64,000 nt of DNA from Alpinimonas psychrophila (GCF_014137865.1 NZ_JACGWU010000007.1:1-64000), one strand, 5' to 3'; positions 36,207 to 47,380 are shown, counted from the first letter of the stretch. The notes: a model not told the origin generated them from the sequence alone. Made by a program: numbers and translations.

Positions 36207-37601
36207 ATGACGACAGCGCTGTCGACCGAAGCCGCCAAAGAACTCTTTCACCGTTCGCGTCCCACGAGAGTGGAGCGACGCACCGTGGGGGAACACTTGC
36301 GCCTGCGGGCACCTCTGGCAGGGCAAGCCGTTGTTCCGGCCCTGGCAGAACGCCCAGATTCGATCAAGATTCTGCGCGGGCAAGAGGAGGTTCGCAATGC
36401 TGACCTCGTGCCGCTGCGGTATCAGCGCATGGCGAGCAACCCGTTTGCTTTTCTTCGCGGCGCCGCCGCGGTCATGGCCAGCGACCTCTCATTGACCTCC
36501 AATTCGGGCATCCGGGTGCAACTGTGTGGGGATGCCCACCTGGCCAATTTCGGTATGTTTGCCTCGCAGGAGCGGAGCCTCGTTTTTGACCTCAATGATT
36601 TTGATGAGACCCTGCCTGGCCCCTTCGAGTGGGACGTCAAACGCTTGGCGGCTAGCTTCGCTATCGCAGCGCGCGGCAATGGCTTTTCGTCCGAGGAGGT
36701 TGTCCGGGCGAGCCAAAGTGTGGGGCAGTCCTATCGCGAGTGGATGCAAGCCTTCAGCGAGCGCGAAACCCTGGACGTGTGGTACACCCGCGTTGACGTC
36801 GAATGGATGGTTTCGCAACTCAAGAAGTCCGATATTCGCCGAGCTTTGGTGAAAGCCAGCGACAAAGCCAAGCGCAAGAATTCCGAATCGGCCATTCTCA
36901 AGCTCACCGAAATTGTTGATGGCAAGCGTCAATTTCGTTCCGACCCGCCCATCCTCACGCCCGTTGCTGACGGAGAGTTTGGCACCGTGGTCGACACGTT
37001 GGCCCCCGTGTTCGCCGATTACGTCAGTACGCTCCAATCAGATCGCGCCGCACTCGTCGCGCGGTACTCCTTCGTTGACTTCGCCTTCAAGGTCGTGGGC
37101 GTGGGCAGTGTCGGCACGCGCGCCTACGTCATTCTGCTGGAGTCCGGCGATGGCGAGCCCATGGTTCTTCAGGCCAAGCAGGCCGGAGCGTCTGTACTGG
37201 AGCCCTACGCGGGAGCCAGCGAATTCGCCAATAGCGGCGAGCGGGTGGTGGCGGGGCAACGCCTCATGCAGTCGGCCGGTGACCCCTTCTTGGGGTGGTG
37301 CCACGGAGGCCCGTCGGCGCCTTTCGACTTCTATTTTCGCCAGTTATGGGACATGAAGGGGTCCATCGATGCGACCCTACTGGACGAGCACGGGCTGCGC
37401 GTCTACGGTCAAATCTGTGGCGCTGTCTTGGCCAGGGCTCATGCTCGAGCTGGAGATGCCTCCATCATCAGCGGCTATCTGGGGGAGACGAGCGAGTTTG
37501 ATGCCGCAATCGCCGCCTATGCAGTGAGCTATGCGGACATCACGGAGGTTGACTACGCGGCCCTTGTGGCCACGGGGTTGGGCACGACTCCTACTGGTTA
37601 G
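36207..37601 (+). CDS. DUF2252 family protein
   Basis: A 464-residue protein of the uncharacterised DUF2252 family: RYQRMASNPFAFLRGAAAVM, then VQLCGDAHLANFGMF and FDLNDFDETLPGPFEWDVKR. The DAHxxNFG and DxNDFD motifs resemble the catalytic and metal loops of aminoglycoside-phosphotransferase-like kinases, so a phosphotransferase role is possible but unproven. ATG 36207 is preferred to 36201 because AAGGA is then seven bases away. Co-located with ppk2, which is suggestive of a phosphate-linked role (inference). Confidence 0.85.
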   Translation: MTTALSTEAAKELFHRSRPTRVERRTVGEHLRLRAPLAGQAVVPALAERPDSIKILRGQEEVRNADLVPLRYQRMASNPFAFLRGAAAVMASDLSLTSNSGIRVQLCGDAHLANFGMFASQERSLVFDLNDFDETLPGPFEWDVKRLAASFAIAARGNGFSSEEVVRASQSVGQSYREWMQAFSERETLDVWYTRVDVEWMVSQLKKSDIRRALVKASDKAKRKNSESAILKLTEIVDGKRQFRSDPPILTPVADGEFGTVVDTLAPVFADYVSTLQSDRAALVARYSFVDFAFKVVGVGSVGTRAYVILLESGDGEPMVLQAKQAGASVLEPYAGASEFANSGERVVAGQRLMQSAGDPFLGWCHGGPSAPFDFYFRQLWDMKGSIDATLLDEHGLRVYGQICGAVLARAHARAGDASIISGYLGETSEFDAAIAAYAVSYADITEVDYAALVATGLGTTPTG

Positions 37602-37656
37602 GAGCGGATCCGGGGACGCAGTCGTTGGCGAGGTTGCTGGGCTTATCGCTGCTGGT

Positions 37657-38286
37657 TCAGCTGGCCCGGTCGGTGCGATCGGCAAGAACGATGGCAATGA
37701 CGCCGAGCAGCATCGTGCCGCCGATCCGTGCCAAACTGTCCAGGGTCATTAGGAACCAGGTCACCGCATTGGGTCCGACCATGGTGGGGGCTCCACTACC
37801 CACCAGTTGCAGCAGCACCCACGTCAACGTGACTGCCGCGGTGACACCGGCGGGCACCCAATTCCACGGAGCCGGCACGGCACCCAGCCGGACGATCTGC
37901 ATAACAGCCGTGAGGGCGAGAGCAAACTGCACGAACGAGTCCGCGTAGGCGAAGGCCATCAGGATGTTCGGCACGGGATTGTTCGAGAAGCTGTCGGCGA
38001 TGACGCCATACAGCACAGACCCGAGCAGTAACCAGATAGCCAACAGAGCGAGCGCGGTGGTACCAAGCGGGCGGCGAGCGGTAATGCTGCCGGCGCCCCG
38101 AATCCCAAAGGCGAATACGAAGAGTGCCGCCGAAAAGAGAGCGAGGCTCACGGTCCCGGCGAATGGGAAGGGAAGTGGCTGCTCGATGACGCGGATCACG
38201 ACGGAGCCCAGCAAGAGCCCACCGCCGATGAAACCGGTGAGAGCTGCGGGGGAGGTGCGGCGAACCAGAAGCGCGGGAGATGTCAT
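37657..38286 (-). CDS. Hypothetical six-helix membrane protein
   Basis: A 209-residue protein with about six hydrophobic segments (AALTGFIGGGLLLGSVVIRV, AGTVSLALFSAALFVFAFGI, LGTTALALLAIWLLLGSVLY, FVQFALALTAVMQIVRLGAV, GVTAAVTLTWVLLQLVG, and a last one at about 185-203). No motif or family was recognised. It converges with DUF2252 and is divergent from the thioesterase. Confidence 0.7.
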   Translation of the reverse strand: MTSPALLVRRTSPAALTGFIGGGLLLGSVVIRVIEQPLPFPFAGTVSLALFSAALFVFAFGIRGAGSITARRPLGTTALALLAIWLLLGSVLYGVIADSFSNNPVPNILMAFAYADSFVQFALALTAVMQIVRLGAVPAPWNWVPAGVTAAVTLTWVLLQLVGSGAPTMVGPNAVTWFLMTLDSLARIGGTMLLGVIAIVLADRTDRAS

Positions 38287-38364
38287 CTGAGGAGCCTACG
38301 CCGAGTGGTCACCACCATAATAGGGGCAAAGGTCGACCGCATCCTGAGCCACTAAAGTTGGCCT

Positions 38365-38796
38365 ATGACCGCGCTGGAGAACGACCCGCTGGAGATCAAC
38401 TTTCGAACGCGCAAATGGGTGCGTCCGGAAGACCTGAATGCCAATGGCACGCTCTTCGGGGGCAGTCTCCTCAAGTGGATCGATGAGGAGGCAACGATTT
38501 ACGCGATTGTGCAGCTGGGCAACCGCCGCGTCGTGACCAAGTTCATGTCTGAGATCAACTTCTTAAGTTCCGCAGTGCAGGGCGATGTCATCGAGATGGG
38601 CCTGCAGGCAACGGCATTCGGCTCGTCATCCATGACCATGCGGGCCGCGGTGCGCAACATGATCACCCGCAAGCCCATTTTGACCGTCGATCGCATCGTC
38701 TTCGTTGGGCTGGATGCCTCGGGGGTTCCGTTCCCTCATGGTTTCACCGACATTACCTATGACCGCGACCGAATCCCGCAGGAGCCTCTCGCTTAA
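38365..38796 (+). CDS. Acyl-CoA thioesterase (hotdog fold)
   Basis: A 143-residue YciA/BFIT-type thioesterase: NANGTLFGGSLLKWIDEEATIYA contains the catalytic-loop Asn-Gly and the Asp of the active site, followed by INFLSSAVQGDVIEMGLQAT and SSSMTMRAAVRNM. It hydrolyses acyl-CoA to free CoA and acid. No clear ribosome binding site lies before ATG 38365; the region AGTTGGCCT is weak. Confidence 0.9.
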   Translation: MTALENDPLEINFRTRKWVRPEDLNANGTLFGGSLLKWIDEEATIYAIVQLGNRRVVTKFMSEINFLSSAVQGDVIEMGLQATAFGSSSMTMRAAVRNMITRKPILTVDRIVFVGLDASGVPFPHGFTDITYDRDRIPQEPLA

Positions 38797-38825
38797 AAGC
38801 CCGGCGAATTGCTAGTGTCACTCTC

Positions 38826-39512
38826 ATGACACTCCCGGAAACCCCTGCTTCCTCTCGACGCGTTATTGCACTCCTCCGCGCCGCCCTTGCGCTGGTGGTG
38901 CTGGCGGCTGTGGCGTATCAAATCATTGATCGGGTGAGGCACAATTTTTTTGCTCCGGGGGAGTACTTCGCGTACTTCACGATCCAGTCCATGCTCATGT
39001 GTGTCGTGGTCCTCGCCGTTGGCGGCCATCTTGCGTGGCGAACGACGCGTGACACGAAACTCTTCACCATCGTTCGCGTCAGCGTGCTGTCATACGCCGT
39101 GATTGCGTGTGCTGTCTACAACGTTCTGTTGCGGGATCTTCCGTCTGTTCCGGGCTACGCGTGGCCAGTGTGGCCCAACGAGGTGTTGCATGTCTGGGCG
39201 CCAATTCTGTTGGTGCTTGACTGGGCTCTGAGCCCGGGCCGCCGGGCGCTTCGCCTCCGCGCCTCACTGTGGGCATTGCTATATCCCGTGGCCTGGCTCG
39301 TCTTCACCATGGTGCGGGGTGCCATCACCGGATGGTGGCCGTACCCGTTCCTCAACCCCAATGGCGTCAACGGAATCATGGGTGTCATTGTTTATGTGGT
39401 GGGAATCGCCCTGGTCATTTGGCTCATCGCGTTTCTCGGACTCCTCCTTGCCAAAATCAGAACGCGCCAACTTCCGTCGGTTGTCTCAACGCCAGATAAG
39501 GTCTCCGCATGA
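38826..39512 (+). CDS. Pr6Pr family membrane protein
   Basis: A 228-residue protein with six or seven membrane segments. The conserved FFAPGEYFAYFTIQSMLMCV segment, the HVWAPILLVLDWALSPGRR motif and the WWPYPFLNPNGVNGIMGVIV loop mark the Pr6Pr/FAR-17a-like family, which has no established enzymatic role in bacteria. The stop overlaps the dienelactone hydrolase start by four bases. Confidence 0.85.
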   Translation: MTLPETPASSRRVIALLRAALALVVLAAVAYQIIDRVRHNFFAPGEYFAYFTIQSMLMCVVVLAVGGHLAWRTTRDTKLFTIVRVSVLSYAVIACAVYNVLLRDLPSVPGYAWPVWPNEVLHVWAPILLVLDWALSPGRRALRLRASLWALLYPVAWLVFTMVRGAITGWWPYPFLNPNGVNGIMGVIVYVVGIALVIWLIAFLGLLLAKIRTRQLPSVVSTPDKVSA

Positions 39513-40234
39513 ACGTCACCGAGGTGCTCATTCCGACGACCGATGGCAAGGGGGAGCTTCGCGGTGTTCTGGCAATACCGGATGGGCCGGGCCCCTTCCC
39601 GGCCGCCATCATGGTTCACGAAGTGTTTGGAATCGAAGAAAACATGCGCGCCCAAATCGAGCGCCTGTGCAGCGCCGGGTACGTCGTGCTGATGCCCGAT
39701 CTTTTTAGTCGCGGGGGCGCTCGCCGCTGTCTCATGGCCACGTTCCGGGCGCTTACCGACGGGCGAGGCCAAGCCTTTGACGATGTCGCCGCCGCCCGCA
39801 GGCTCCTCCTCGACCGCCCTGATTGCACGGGAAAAATCGGGGTCATCGGGTTCTGCATGGGCGGAGGTTTCGCGTTGCAGCTGGCGAATCACGGCTTCGA
39901 TGCGGCATCGGTCAACTACGGCATGATGCCGAAAGATATTGAGGCAAGCCTGGTGGGTGCGTGTCCCATCATCGGCTCCTATGGGGCAAAAGATGGCTCG
40001 CTCAAAGGCGCCGCCGGGGCCATGGAGCGCGCTTTGACGAACGCCCATATTCCCCACGACATCAAAGAATACAAGAACGCCAATCATGCCTTCATGAACC
40101 CTGGGCCAGCCGGACCTAAGGTTCTGAGACCGGTCATGAGCAAGGTCGTCGGTATGAAGCCGTACCCCACAGAGGCCGCTGATGCGTGGCGCCGCATTGA
40201 AGAATTCTTTGCAATGCACTTGGCGGCCGAATGA
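39509..40234 (+). CDS. Dienelactone hydrolase family protein
   Basis: A 241-residue alpha/beta hydrolase. Nucleophile Cys in GVIGFCMGGGFALQLA, acid in IIGSYGAKDGSLKGA and His in EYKNANHAFMNPG give the Cys-Asp-His triad of dienelactone hydrolases; oxyanion region IMVHEVFGIEENMRAQI. Substrate specificity beyond this family cannot be read. Coupled to the upstream Pr6Pr gene (ATGA). Confidence 0.88.
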   Translation: MNVTEVLIPTTDGKGELRGVLAIPDGPGPFPAAIMVHEVFGIEENMRAQIERLCSAGYVVLMPDLFSRGGARRCLMATFRALTDGRGQAFDDVAAARRLLLDRPDCTGKIGVIGFCMGGGFALQLANHGFDAASVNYGMMPKDIEASLVGACPIIGSYGAKDGSLKGAAGAMERALTNAHIPHDIKEYKNANHAFMNPGPAGPKVLRPVMSKVVGMKPYPTEAADAWRRIEEFFAMHLAAE

Positions 40235-40406
40235 GTTACGTAGCTACCCTTGTGGTCCACGAAGCCGTAACGAAGGGGGACGCCCTCGCGCCCAAGCACA
40301 CTTCACAGCTCGTTATCAGGGAAGGGGTTATACCCTTTTGATATTGCGTCTCTAGGGGGTTTACCCCTGTTTTGCAATCTGGACCACGAGCCCTAAGGAA
40401 CGCACC

Positions 40407-40805
40407 ATGTCAAACATCGTAGAGACTGCCGTCGGAGCAGGTACTTTCACCACCCTGGTAGCTGCTGTACAGGCTGCCGGACTCGTTGACACGCTCACGA
40501 GCCCGGGCCCCTTCACTGTCTTCGCGCCCACGGACGAGGCGTTCGCCGCTCTCCCGGCCGGAACCGTAGAGGGCCTGTTGAAGGACATTCCCGCACTCAC
40601 CAAGGTGCTGACGTACCACGTAGTCGCCGGCAAAGTTATGGCGGCCGATGTCGTCAAGCTCACGTCGGCAACCACGGTTGAAGGAAGCGACGTCACCATC
40701 GACGCCACGAATGGAGTCACCGTTAATGGTGCCCACGTCGTGACAGCAGATATTGAATGCGACAACGGTGTCATTCACGTAGTGGATGCCGTTTTGCTCC
40801 CGTAA
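40407..40805 (+). CDS. Single fasciclin (FAS1) domain protein
   Basis: A 132-residue protein that is one FAS1 domain: [20 protein letters not shown], the [21 protein letters not shown]1 motif, [15 protein letters not shown] and the C-terminal [13 protein letters not shown]. It has no signal peptide or membrane anchor although FAS1 domains normally act in secreted or surface adhesion proteins; cytosolic forms exist in bacteria without known function. TAAGGA lies eight bases before the ATG. A 172-base leader region precedes it. Confidence 0.9.
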   Translation: MSNIVETAVGAGTFTTLVAAVQAAGLVDTLTSPGPFTVFAPTDEAFAALPAGTVEGLLKDIPALTKVLTYHVVAGKVMAADVVKLTSATTVEGSDVTIDATNGVTVNGAHVVTADIECDNGVIHVVDAVLLP

Positions 40806-40823
40806 CCCCTCCACCGGGAAAGC

Positions 40824-40845
40824 ATTCGGCCAATTTTGGCCGAAT
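40824..40845. terminator. Hairpin after the fasciclin gene
   Basis: A 22-base dyad, ATTCGGCCAA (40824-40833), TT, then TTGGCCGAAT (40836-40845), 19 bases after the stop. No T run follows on the plus strand. Possible terminator shared with the converging XRE-cupin gene, or an operator. Confidence 0.5.
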
Positions 40846-40976
40846 CAAGATGCCCGTCTTTTGCTTCAGCCGCGCCCCCGGCTCGTCGCGAAAGGCGGGT
40901 ATTTCCGTACACTCCAAACAACGAAATAGCTGCACGACCTTGCCTCGCGTCGAAGGTCCTATGCGGTGAGGACTCT

Positions 40977-41627
40977 TTAGCGAGCAAAGGGCGAGCGCGG
41001 GGTATGAGAAACGAACCCCGGTTTACTGACGAGCACCCCCTTTTGCTCGAAGGGAAGCGGTGGTGAAATAACCCAAAGAACTTGGCTCTCCGTATCAAGA
41101 GGGTTATGCCAGTTGTGCGACTTGCGTGCAGAAAAGGTTGTGGAGTCTCCCGTTTCGAGAATGCGTTCCTCGCCCTCGATATCGAGAAAAAGTTGTCCCT
41201 GCGTGACGACGACGAAGATCGATTCGGCCTCTAGCGTGTAGGCCCCGTCCGAGCCCCCGCCTGGTTGCATCGTTGTTCGCATGACCTGAACGTTTTTCTC
41301 ATCTACGGGCGTCAGCAGATATTCCTGCAGGTCGACACCGCCCATGTAGAGCGGAACTCCGCCGTGCACCACGGGTTCTTGGGGGTAGCTGAAGAGCGAC
41401 CCAATAGAGATCTCAAGGACTTCACAGATGCGTAAAAGCACGGGAACGGAGACGCGGGTTTTGCCGCGTTCTGCCAAACTCAAGAATCCTTTGGAGACGC
41501 CGGCCAGCTCGGCAACATTGGTAACGGATCGACCCTGAGCAAGGCGAACGGTGCGGAGTTGGGGGCCGACAGTCTCCATGCCGCGGGCGTCGGCTACGGG
41601 CTTCTTCATGTGCTCAGTCTTTCGCAT
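40977..41627 (-). CDS. XRE-cupin transcriptional regulator
   Basis: A 216-residue PuuR-like regulator. HTH_XRE at about residues 20-80 (LRTVRLAQGRSVTNVAELAG, VSKGFLSLAERGKTRVSVPV) and a C-terminal cupin barrel (about 130-200: GAYTLEAESIFVVVTQGQLF, LETGDSTTFSARKSHNWHNP). The cupin binds a small ligand. It is divergent from an alcohol dehydrogenase and an APC permease and probably controls them. Start ATG 41627; an alternative at 41609 is possible. Confidence 0.9.
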   Translation of the reverse strand: MRKTEHMKKPVADARGMETVGPQLRTVRLAQGRSVTNVAELAGVSKGFLSLAERGKTRVSVPVLLRICEVLEISIGSLFSYPQEPVVHGGVPLYMGGVDLQEYLLTPVDEKNVQVMRTTMQPGGGSDGAYTLEAESIFVVVTQGQLFLDIEGEERILETGDSTTFSARKSHNWHNPLDTESQVLWVISPPLPFEQKGVLVSKPGFVSHTPRSPFAR

Positions 41628-41652
41628 AAAGGCAAGTAATGTCGCCCGTCTT

Positions 41653-41699
41653 GTTTAACGATACAAAACATGCCACAGTATCGATTAGTGTCACTAAAC
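41653..41699. promoter_or_regulatory. Nested inverted repeats between XRE-cupin and alcohol dehydrogenase
   Basis: GTTTA (41653-41657) pairs with TAAAC (41695-41699), and CGATAC (41659-41664) with GTATCG (41678-41683). They are centred in the divergent gap, where an operator for the XRE-cupin protein is expected. AGTGTCACT at 41687-41695 is another small dyad. Confidence 0.45.
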
Positions 41700-41756
41700 G
41701 GGAGCGACTATTTCGCTCACGATCATCGGCAATGCGTCATAACAAAGGGGTTATTA

Positions 41757-42851
41757 ATGAAGGCCATCGTTTTCAACGGCACGGATGTCGAACTCGCCGA
41801 CGTTGAACTGAGCGCCCCAGGGCCGGGTGAGGTCAGTGTCAAAATCTCGGCCGCGGGCGTGTGTCACTCCGACCTGCACATCTTGCGTGGTGAATGGGGA
41901 GTTCCCCTTCCTCTTGTCATGGGCCACGAAGGGTCCGGTATCGTTTCCGCACTGGGCGAGAGCGTCACTGACCTTGCCGTTGGCGACCATGTTGTGCTGT
42001 CGTGGGTTCCCAACTGCGGTGTCTGTCGCTACTGCGTTCTTGGTCGCCCGGCCCAATGTGAAATGGTGGCCAACGTCGTAGCCCCCGGCGGCGTTCTTTA
42101 CGACGGAACCAGTCGACTTTCTCAGGACGGCTCACTCCTCCATCACTACCTCGGTGTTTCATCCTTCGCGGAATATGCTGTTGTTCCACAGTCGGGAGCG
42201 ATCAAAGTTCGCTCGGATGCCCCCCTTGACCTCATTGCGCTCGTGGGCTGTGCCATCGCGACGGGCGTGGGCGCTGTGAGAAATACCGCTCGTTTTGTTG
42301 CCGGTTCGACCGCGGCGGTCATCGGATGCGGTGGGGTGGGGCTCTCTGTTGTGCAAGGGGCCAGACTCGAAAAGGCGTCAAAGATTCTTGCTGTGGATCT
42401 CTCTCAGGAAAAATTAGATCTTGCTAAAAAACTCGGAGCGACACATACCCTTCTGGTCACGCCGGGAATGGATGTGGTGAGGTCCATGAAAGCCCTTATC
42501 CCCGAAGGTCTCGACTATGTGTTCGATGCGATTGGCAAAATAGCGACGACGGAACAGGCCATTGGGGCACTCGGCCTCGGCGGTAGCGCGGTTGTCGTCG
42601 GGCTTCCGCCAACGGGGCAGACCGCGCGGTTCGACCCGCTAATCCTTGCCGAAGCTGACCAACGAATCCTCGGTTGCAACTACGGTTCTACGGTGCCCAA
42701 GCGAGACATTCCTCGCTTGGTTGATGAATTGATGTCGGGAGATCTCGACCTTGAATCCATGGTCTCGGCACGGCGCCCTCTTTCGGAAGCAAAGTCCGCC
42801 CTCGACGACCTTAATTCGGGTCTCGCTCTTCGCCAACTTCTTATTCCCTAA
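41757..42851 (+). CDS. Zinc-dependent alcohol dehydrogenase
   Basis: A 364-residue medium-chain dehydrogenase. Catalytic zinc ligands in AAGVCHSDLHILRGEWGVPL and VMGHEGSGIV with the matching Cys later; structural zinc Cys in CGVCRYCVLGRPAQC; Rossmann motif VIGCGGVGLSVVQGARL. The enzyme interconverts alcohols and aldehydes with NAD(P). ATG 41757 has AAGGGG at the right distance. It lies 51 bases before an APC permease, and is divergent from the XRE-cupin regulator, so the three are likely one catabolic unit for an amine or alcohol. Confidence 0.92.
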   Translation: MKAIVFNGTDVELADVELSAPGPGEVSVKISAAGVCHSDLHILRGEWGVPLPLVMGHEGSGIVSALGESVTDLAVGDHVVLSWVPNCGVCRYCVLGRPAQCEMVANVVAPGGVLYDGTSRLSQDGSLLHHYLGVSSFAEYAVVPQSGAIKVRSDAPLDLIALVGCAIATGVGAVRNTARFVAGSTAAVIGCGGVGLSVVQGARLEKASKILAVDLSQEKLDLAKKLGATHTLLVTPGMDVVRSMKALIPEGLDYVFDAIGKIATTEQAIGALGLGGSAVVVGLPPTGQTARFDPLILAEADQRILGCNYGSTVPKRDIPRLVDELMSGDLDLESMVSARRPLSEAKSALDDLNSGLALRQLLIP

Positions 42852-42902
42852 CTCTTCGTTCTTCACGCTTCTCACCATCCAACCCCTATCGGAGGAAATA
42901 AC

Positions 42903-44336
42903 ATGAGCATCAAAATTGCAGAACATTCGGGAGGACTCGCGCGACGAAGCGTGACGCCTTTCGAGGTTTTAGCCCAAAGTGTCGCCAACATTGCCCCGAG
43001 CGCGGTCATCGCTTTTGGCCCCGGTGTTATGGCACTCTACGCAGGTAACGGTGCATGGTTCTCGTTCGTGATCGGCATGGTCCTTATCCTGATCGTCGCC
43101 CAGTCGGTGGCGGTCTTTGCGCGTCGACGTGCAGGAGCAGGGTCGCTCTACTCCCTCGTTCGCCCTGCGCTGGGACCGTGGGGCAGCATCGTTACAGGCT
43201 GGGCGCTGTTCATCGGTGTCATCGCCATCGCCTCAGGTTCGCTCGCGGGTGCCGGCTTTTTTGCTTCAGCCTTCCTCGAGGGCCTTGGCGTAAATCTCTT
43301 CCAACCCATGGTGGGTCAAATTGTTCTTGACGCAATCCTGCTGGCGATTGCTGTCTACCTCACCATTTCCGGAGTTCGCATCGCGGCCCGCGTTTCGGCA
43401 ACCCTCGAAGTGATCTCCATCTTCGTCATCGTCGTCATGTTGGTTATCGTTCTTGTCAGCAGTGGCAACGTCTTTGACATCGCTCAGCTGACTCTTACCG
43501 GTGCGACCTTCGACGGTATGGTCTTCGCGGTCGTTCTTGCCATTCTCGGATTCGTCGGCTTTGAGAGCGCTGCCGCCCTCGGCGAAGAGGCGAAAGACCC
43601 GTACCGCGCTATTCCTCGTGCCATCCGTCGGGGCGCCATCTTCGCCGGAATTGTGTACATTTTTGCGACGTACGTTCAGGTGGCAGCTTTTGACGGCGGC
43701 GCGGAGGGGCTCGGAAAGAGCCTTTCCCCCATGGATGACCTCGCGGCACAATATGGCCTTGACGGATTCGTCCCCCTCCTCAACCTCGGTTTTGCCGCGT
43801 CCTTCATGGCTGTCGTCATTGCCTGCATGACCGTGGGCGCGCGCCTCTTGTTCGCCTGGGGCAATGAGGGCCTCATTCCATCATGGCTTGGCAAGGCTCA
43901 CCCCAAGCACCGCACTCCAGCCCGAGCGATCTACACGACAATCCCTCTCGTGTTCTTGCCCATGGCAATCGTGCTCTCGCTCGGTGTGGCGCCCCTCGGT
44001 GCCACAACGTATATCGACACCGTCGGCGTCTTCGGCTACATGTTTGCATACATTTTGGTCTGTATTGGAGCACCCATCTTCTTGAAGAAAACGAACGGCA
44101 AGAGTGTGATCTTCACGATGATTGTGGGAATCGTTGGCGCTCTCTCGCTGCTGTACGTCTTCTACCGAAACGTGTGGCCCATCCCCGCACCTCCTCTGGA
44201 TTCCCTACCCGTCTACTTCGCCGTCGCTCTCCTCATTGGAATCATCCTTTTCGCAATTTTGCGCCTGCGCAAGCCTGCTGTCGCAGCGACGGCCGGTACC
44301 TTTGCCGATGACAATCCGGAGCCCGAAGACGCCTAG
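42903..44336 (+). CDS. APC superfamily permease
   Basis: A 477-residue transporter with about 12 membrane segments. Helix 1 shows VTPFEVLAQSVANIAPSAVI; helix 6/7 region has GFVGFESAAALGEEAKDPYR; the GAGSLYSLVRPALGPWGSIV loop precedes helix 3. It resembles the amino acid/amine permeases but substrate cannot be read. A strong GGAGGA ribosome binding site precedes ATG 42903. Downstream of the alcohol dehydrogenase in the same direction. Confidence 0.9.
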   Translation: MSIKIAEHSGGLARRSVTPFEVLAQSVANIAPSAVIAFGPGVMALYAGNGAWFSFVIGMVLILIVAQSVAVFARRRAGAGSLYSLVRPALGPWGSIVTGWALFIGVIAIASGSLAGAGFFASAFLEGLGVNLFQPMVGQIVLDAILLAIAVYLTISGVRIAARVSATLEVISIFVIVVMLVIVLVSSGNVFDIAQLTLTGATFDGMVFAVVLAILGFVGFESAAALGEEAKDPYRAIPRAIRRGAIFAGIVYIFATYVQVAAFDGGAEGLGKSLSPMDDLAAQYGLDGFVPLLNLGFAASFMAVVIACMTVGARLLFAWGNEGLIPSWLGKAHPKHRTPARAIYTTIPLVFLPMAIVLSLGVAPLGATTYIDTVGVFGYMFAYILVCIGAPIFLKKTNGKSVIFTMIVGIVGALSLLYVFYRNVWPIPAPPLDSLPVYFAVALLIGIILFAILRLRKPAVAATAGTFADDNPEPEDA

Positions 44337-44429
44337 CGTCGCGTGACAGTTCCACAACTTCCTTCTCGCAACTTGTCGGGGTCAGCCTGGGTCAGCCGGG
44401 TGCTCCACGCGTACTGGTGAGGCTATTTG

Positions 44430-44560
44430 TTATACGGCCGAAGACACTGCCAGGCCTCCTTCGCCAATCGTACCGATGGCCAACTCCGACGGGCTGGTTG
44501 GCGGCACGCAATGGCCCCGACGACCCAGAGACCGGCGATAACGTTCTGGATCGGCCGGAT
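44430..44560 (-). pseudogene. Possible remnant of a FAD/NAD oxidoreductase tail
   Basis: On the minus strand one frame reads NVIAGLWVVGAIA and another, ending at TAA 44430-44432, reads PTSPSELAIGTIGEGGLAVS. Joined across one frameshift they resemble the C-terminal GLxAAGDV...AIGEGxxAA pattern of thioredoxin-reductase-like enzymes. Upstream sequence does not extend the match. The 424-base gap before katG holds no intact gene. Low confidence. Confidence 0.35.
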
Positions 44561-44667
44561 ACGGTCTGAGCGGAGGTAATTTCGACATCCGTTTCACCGG
44601 TGAGAATTTCAAGGACGAGGCCCAGCCTATGCCCAGGACACACAGCTTTAGGGTCCCGCGACAGTAG

Positions 44668-46941
<2,274 letters not shown>

Positions 46942-46958
46942 ACCGATCGAATGTCGTG

Positions 46959-46995
46959 AGGGAGTGCGGGGCGAAAGCCTCGCACTCCCTTTCTT
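46959..46995 (+). terminator. Terminator of katG
   Basis: Stem AGGGAGTGCG (46959-46968) with CGCACTCCCT (46981-46990), 12-base loop, then TTCTT. Located 18 bases after the katG stop. Confidence 0.85.
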
Positions 46996-47102
46996 GTTTA
47001 GCGGTTGTCTCGAACCCCGCAGCCCCGAACCTTGCAGCGGATCCGGACGGCGGCACGCAAGCTCTAGGGAAACTTTTCACCGCTCGCCCAACACTTCAAC
47101 AA

Positions 47103-47133
47103 AAAATCCCCCGGAAAAATTCTGGGGGATTTT
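47103..47133 (-). terminator. Terminator of tRNA-Phe
   Basis: Stem AAAATCCCCC (47103-47112) with GGGGGATTTT (47124-47133). On the minus strand it begins right after the tRNA-Phe 3' end and ends in a T run. Confidence 0.8.
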
Positions 47134-47134
47134 G

Positions 47135-47207
47135 TGGCTCCGACCGGGATTGAACCGGTGACCTTTCGATTTTCAGTCGGACGCTCTACCAACTGAGCTA
47201 CAGAGCC
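47135..47207 (-). tRNA. tRNA-Phe(GAA)
   Basis: Complete cloverleaf on the minus strand: acceptor GGCTCTG with CGGAGCC, D-loop AGCTCAGTTGGTAGAGC, anticodon loop CTGAAAA with anticodon GAA, T-loop GGTTCAATCCC. CCA not encoded. First of three minus-strand tRNAs here. Confidence 0.96.
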
Positions 47208-47233
47208 AGACAACAATTACTTGCCGCCTAGGT

Positions 47234-47262
47234 AAAAAACCCTTCCTTTCGGAAGGGTTTTT
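47234..47262 (-). terminator. Hairpin between tRNA-Phe and tRNA-Asp
   Basis: Stem AAAAACCCTTCC (47235-47246), loop TTTC, GGAAGGGTTTTT (47251-47262), bounded by A and T runs on both sides. It can terminate tRNA-Asp transcripts on the minus strand. Confidence 0.85.
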
Positions 47263-47271
47263 CTCACCTTG

Positions 47272-47345
47272 CGACCCTGACGGGACTTGAACCCGCGACC
47301 TCCGCCGTGACAGGGCGGCACGCTAACCAACTGCGCTACAGGGTC
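47272..47345 (-). tRNA. tRNA-Asp(GTC)
   Basis: Minus strand: acceptor GACCCTG with CAGGGTC, D-loop AGCGCAGTTGGTTAGCG, anticodon loop CTGTCAC with anticodon GTC, T-loop GGTTCAAGTCC. CCA not encoded. Confidence 0.96.
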
Positions 47346-47380
47346 TTACTTTTTGGAGCTAGTTCAGTCTACTATCCCGG

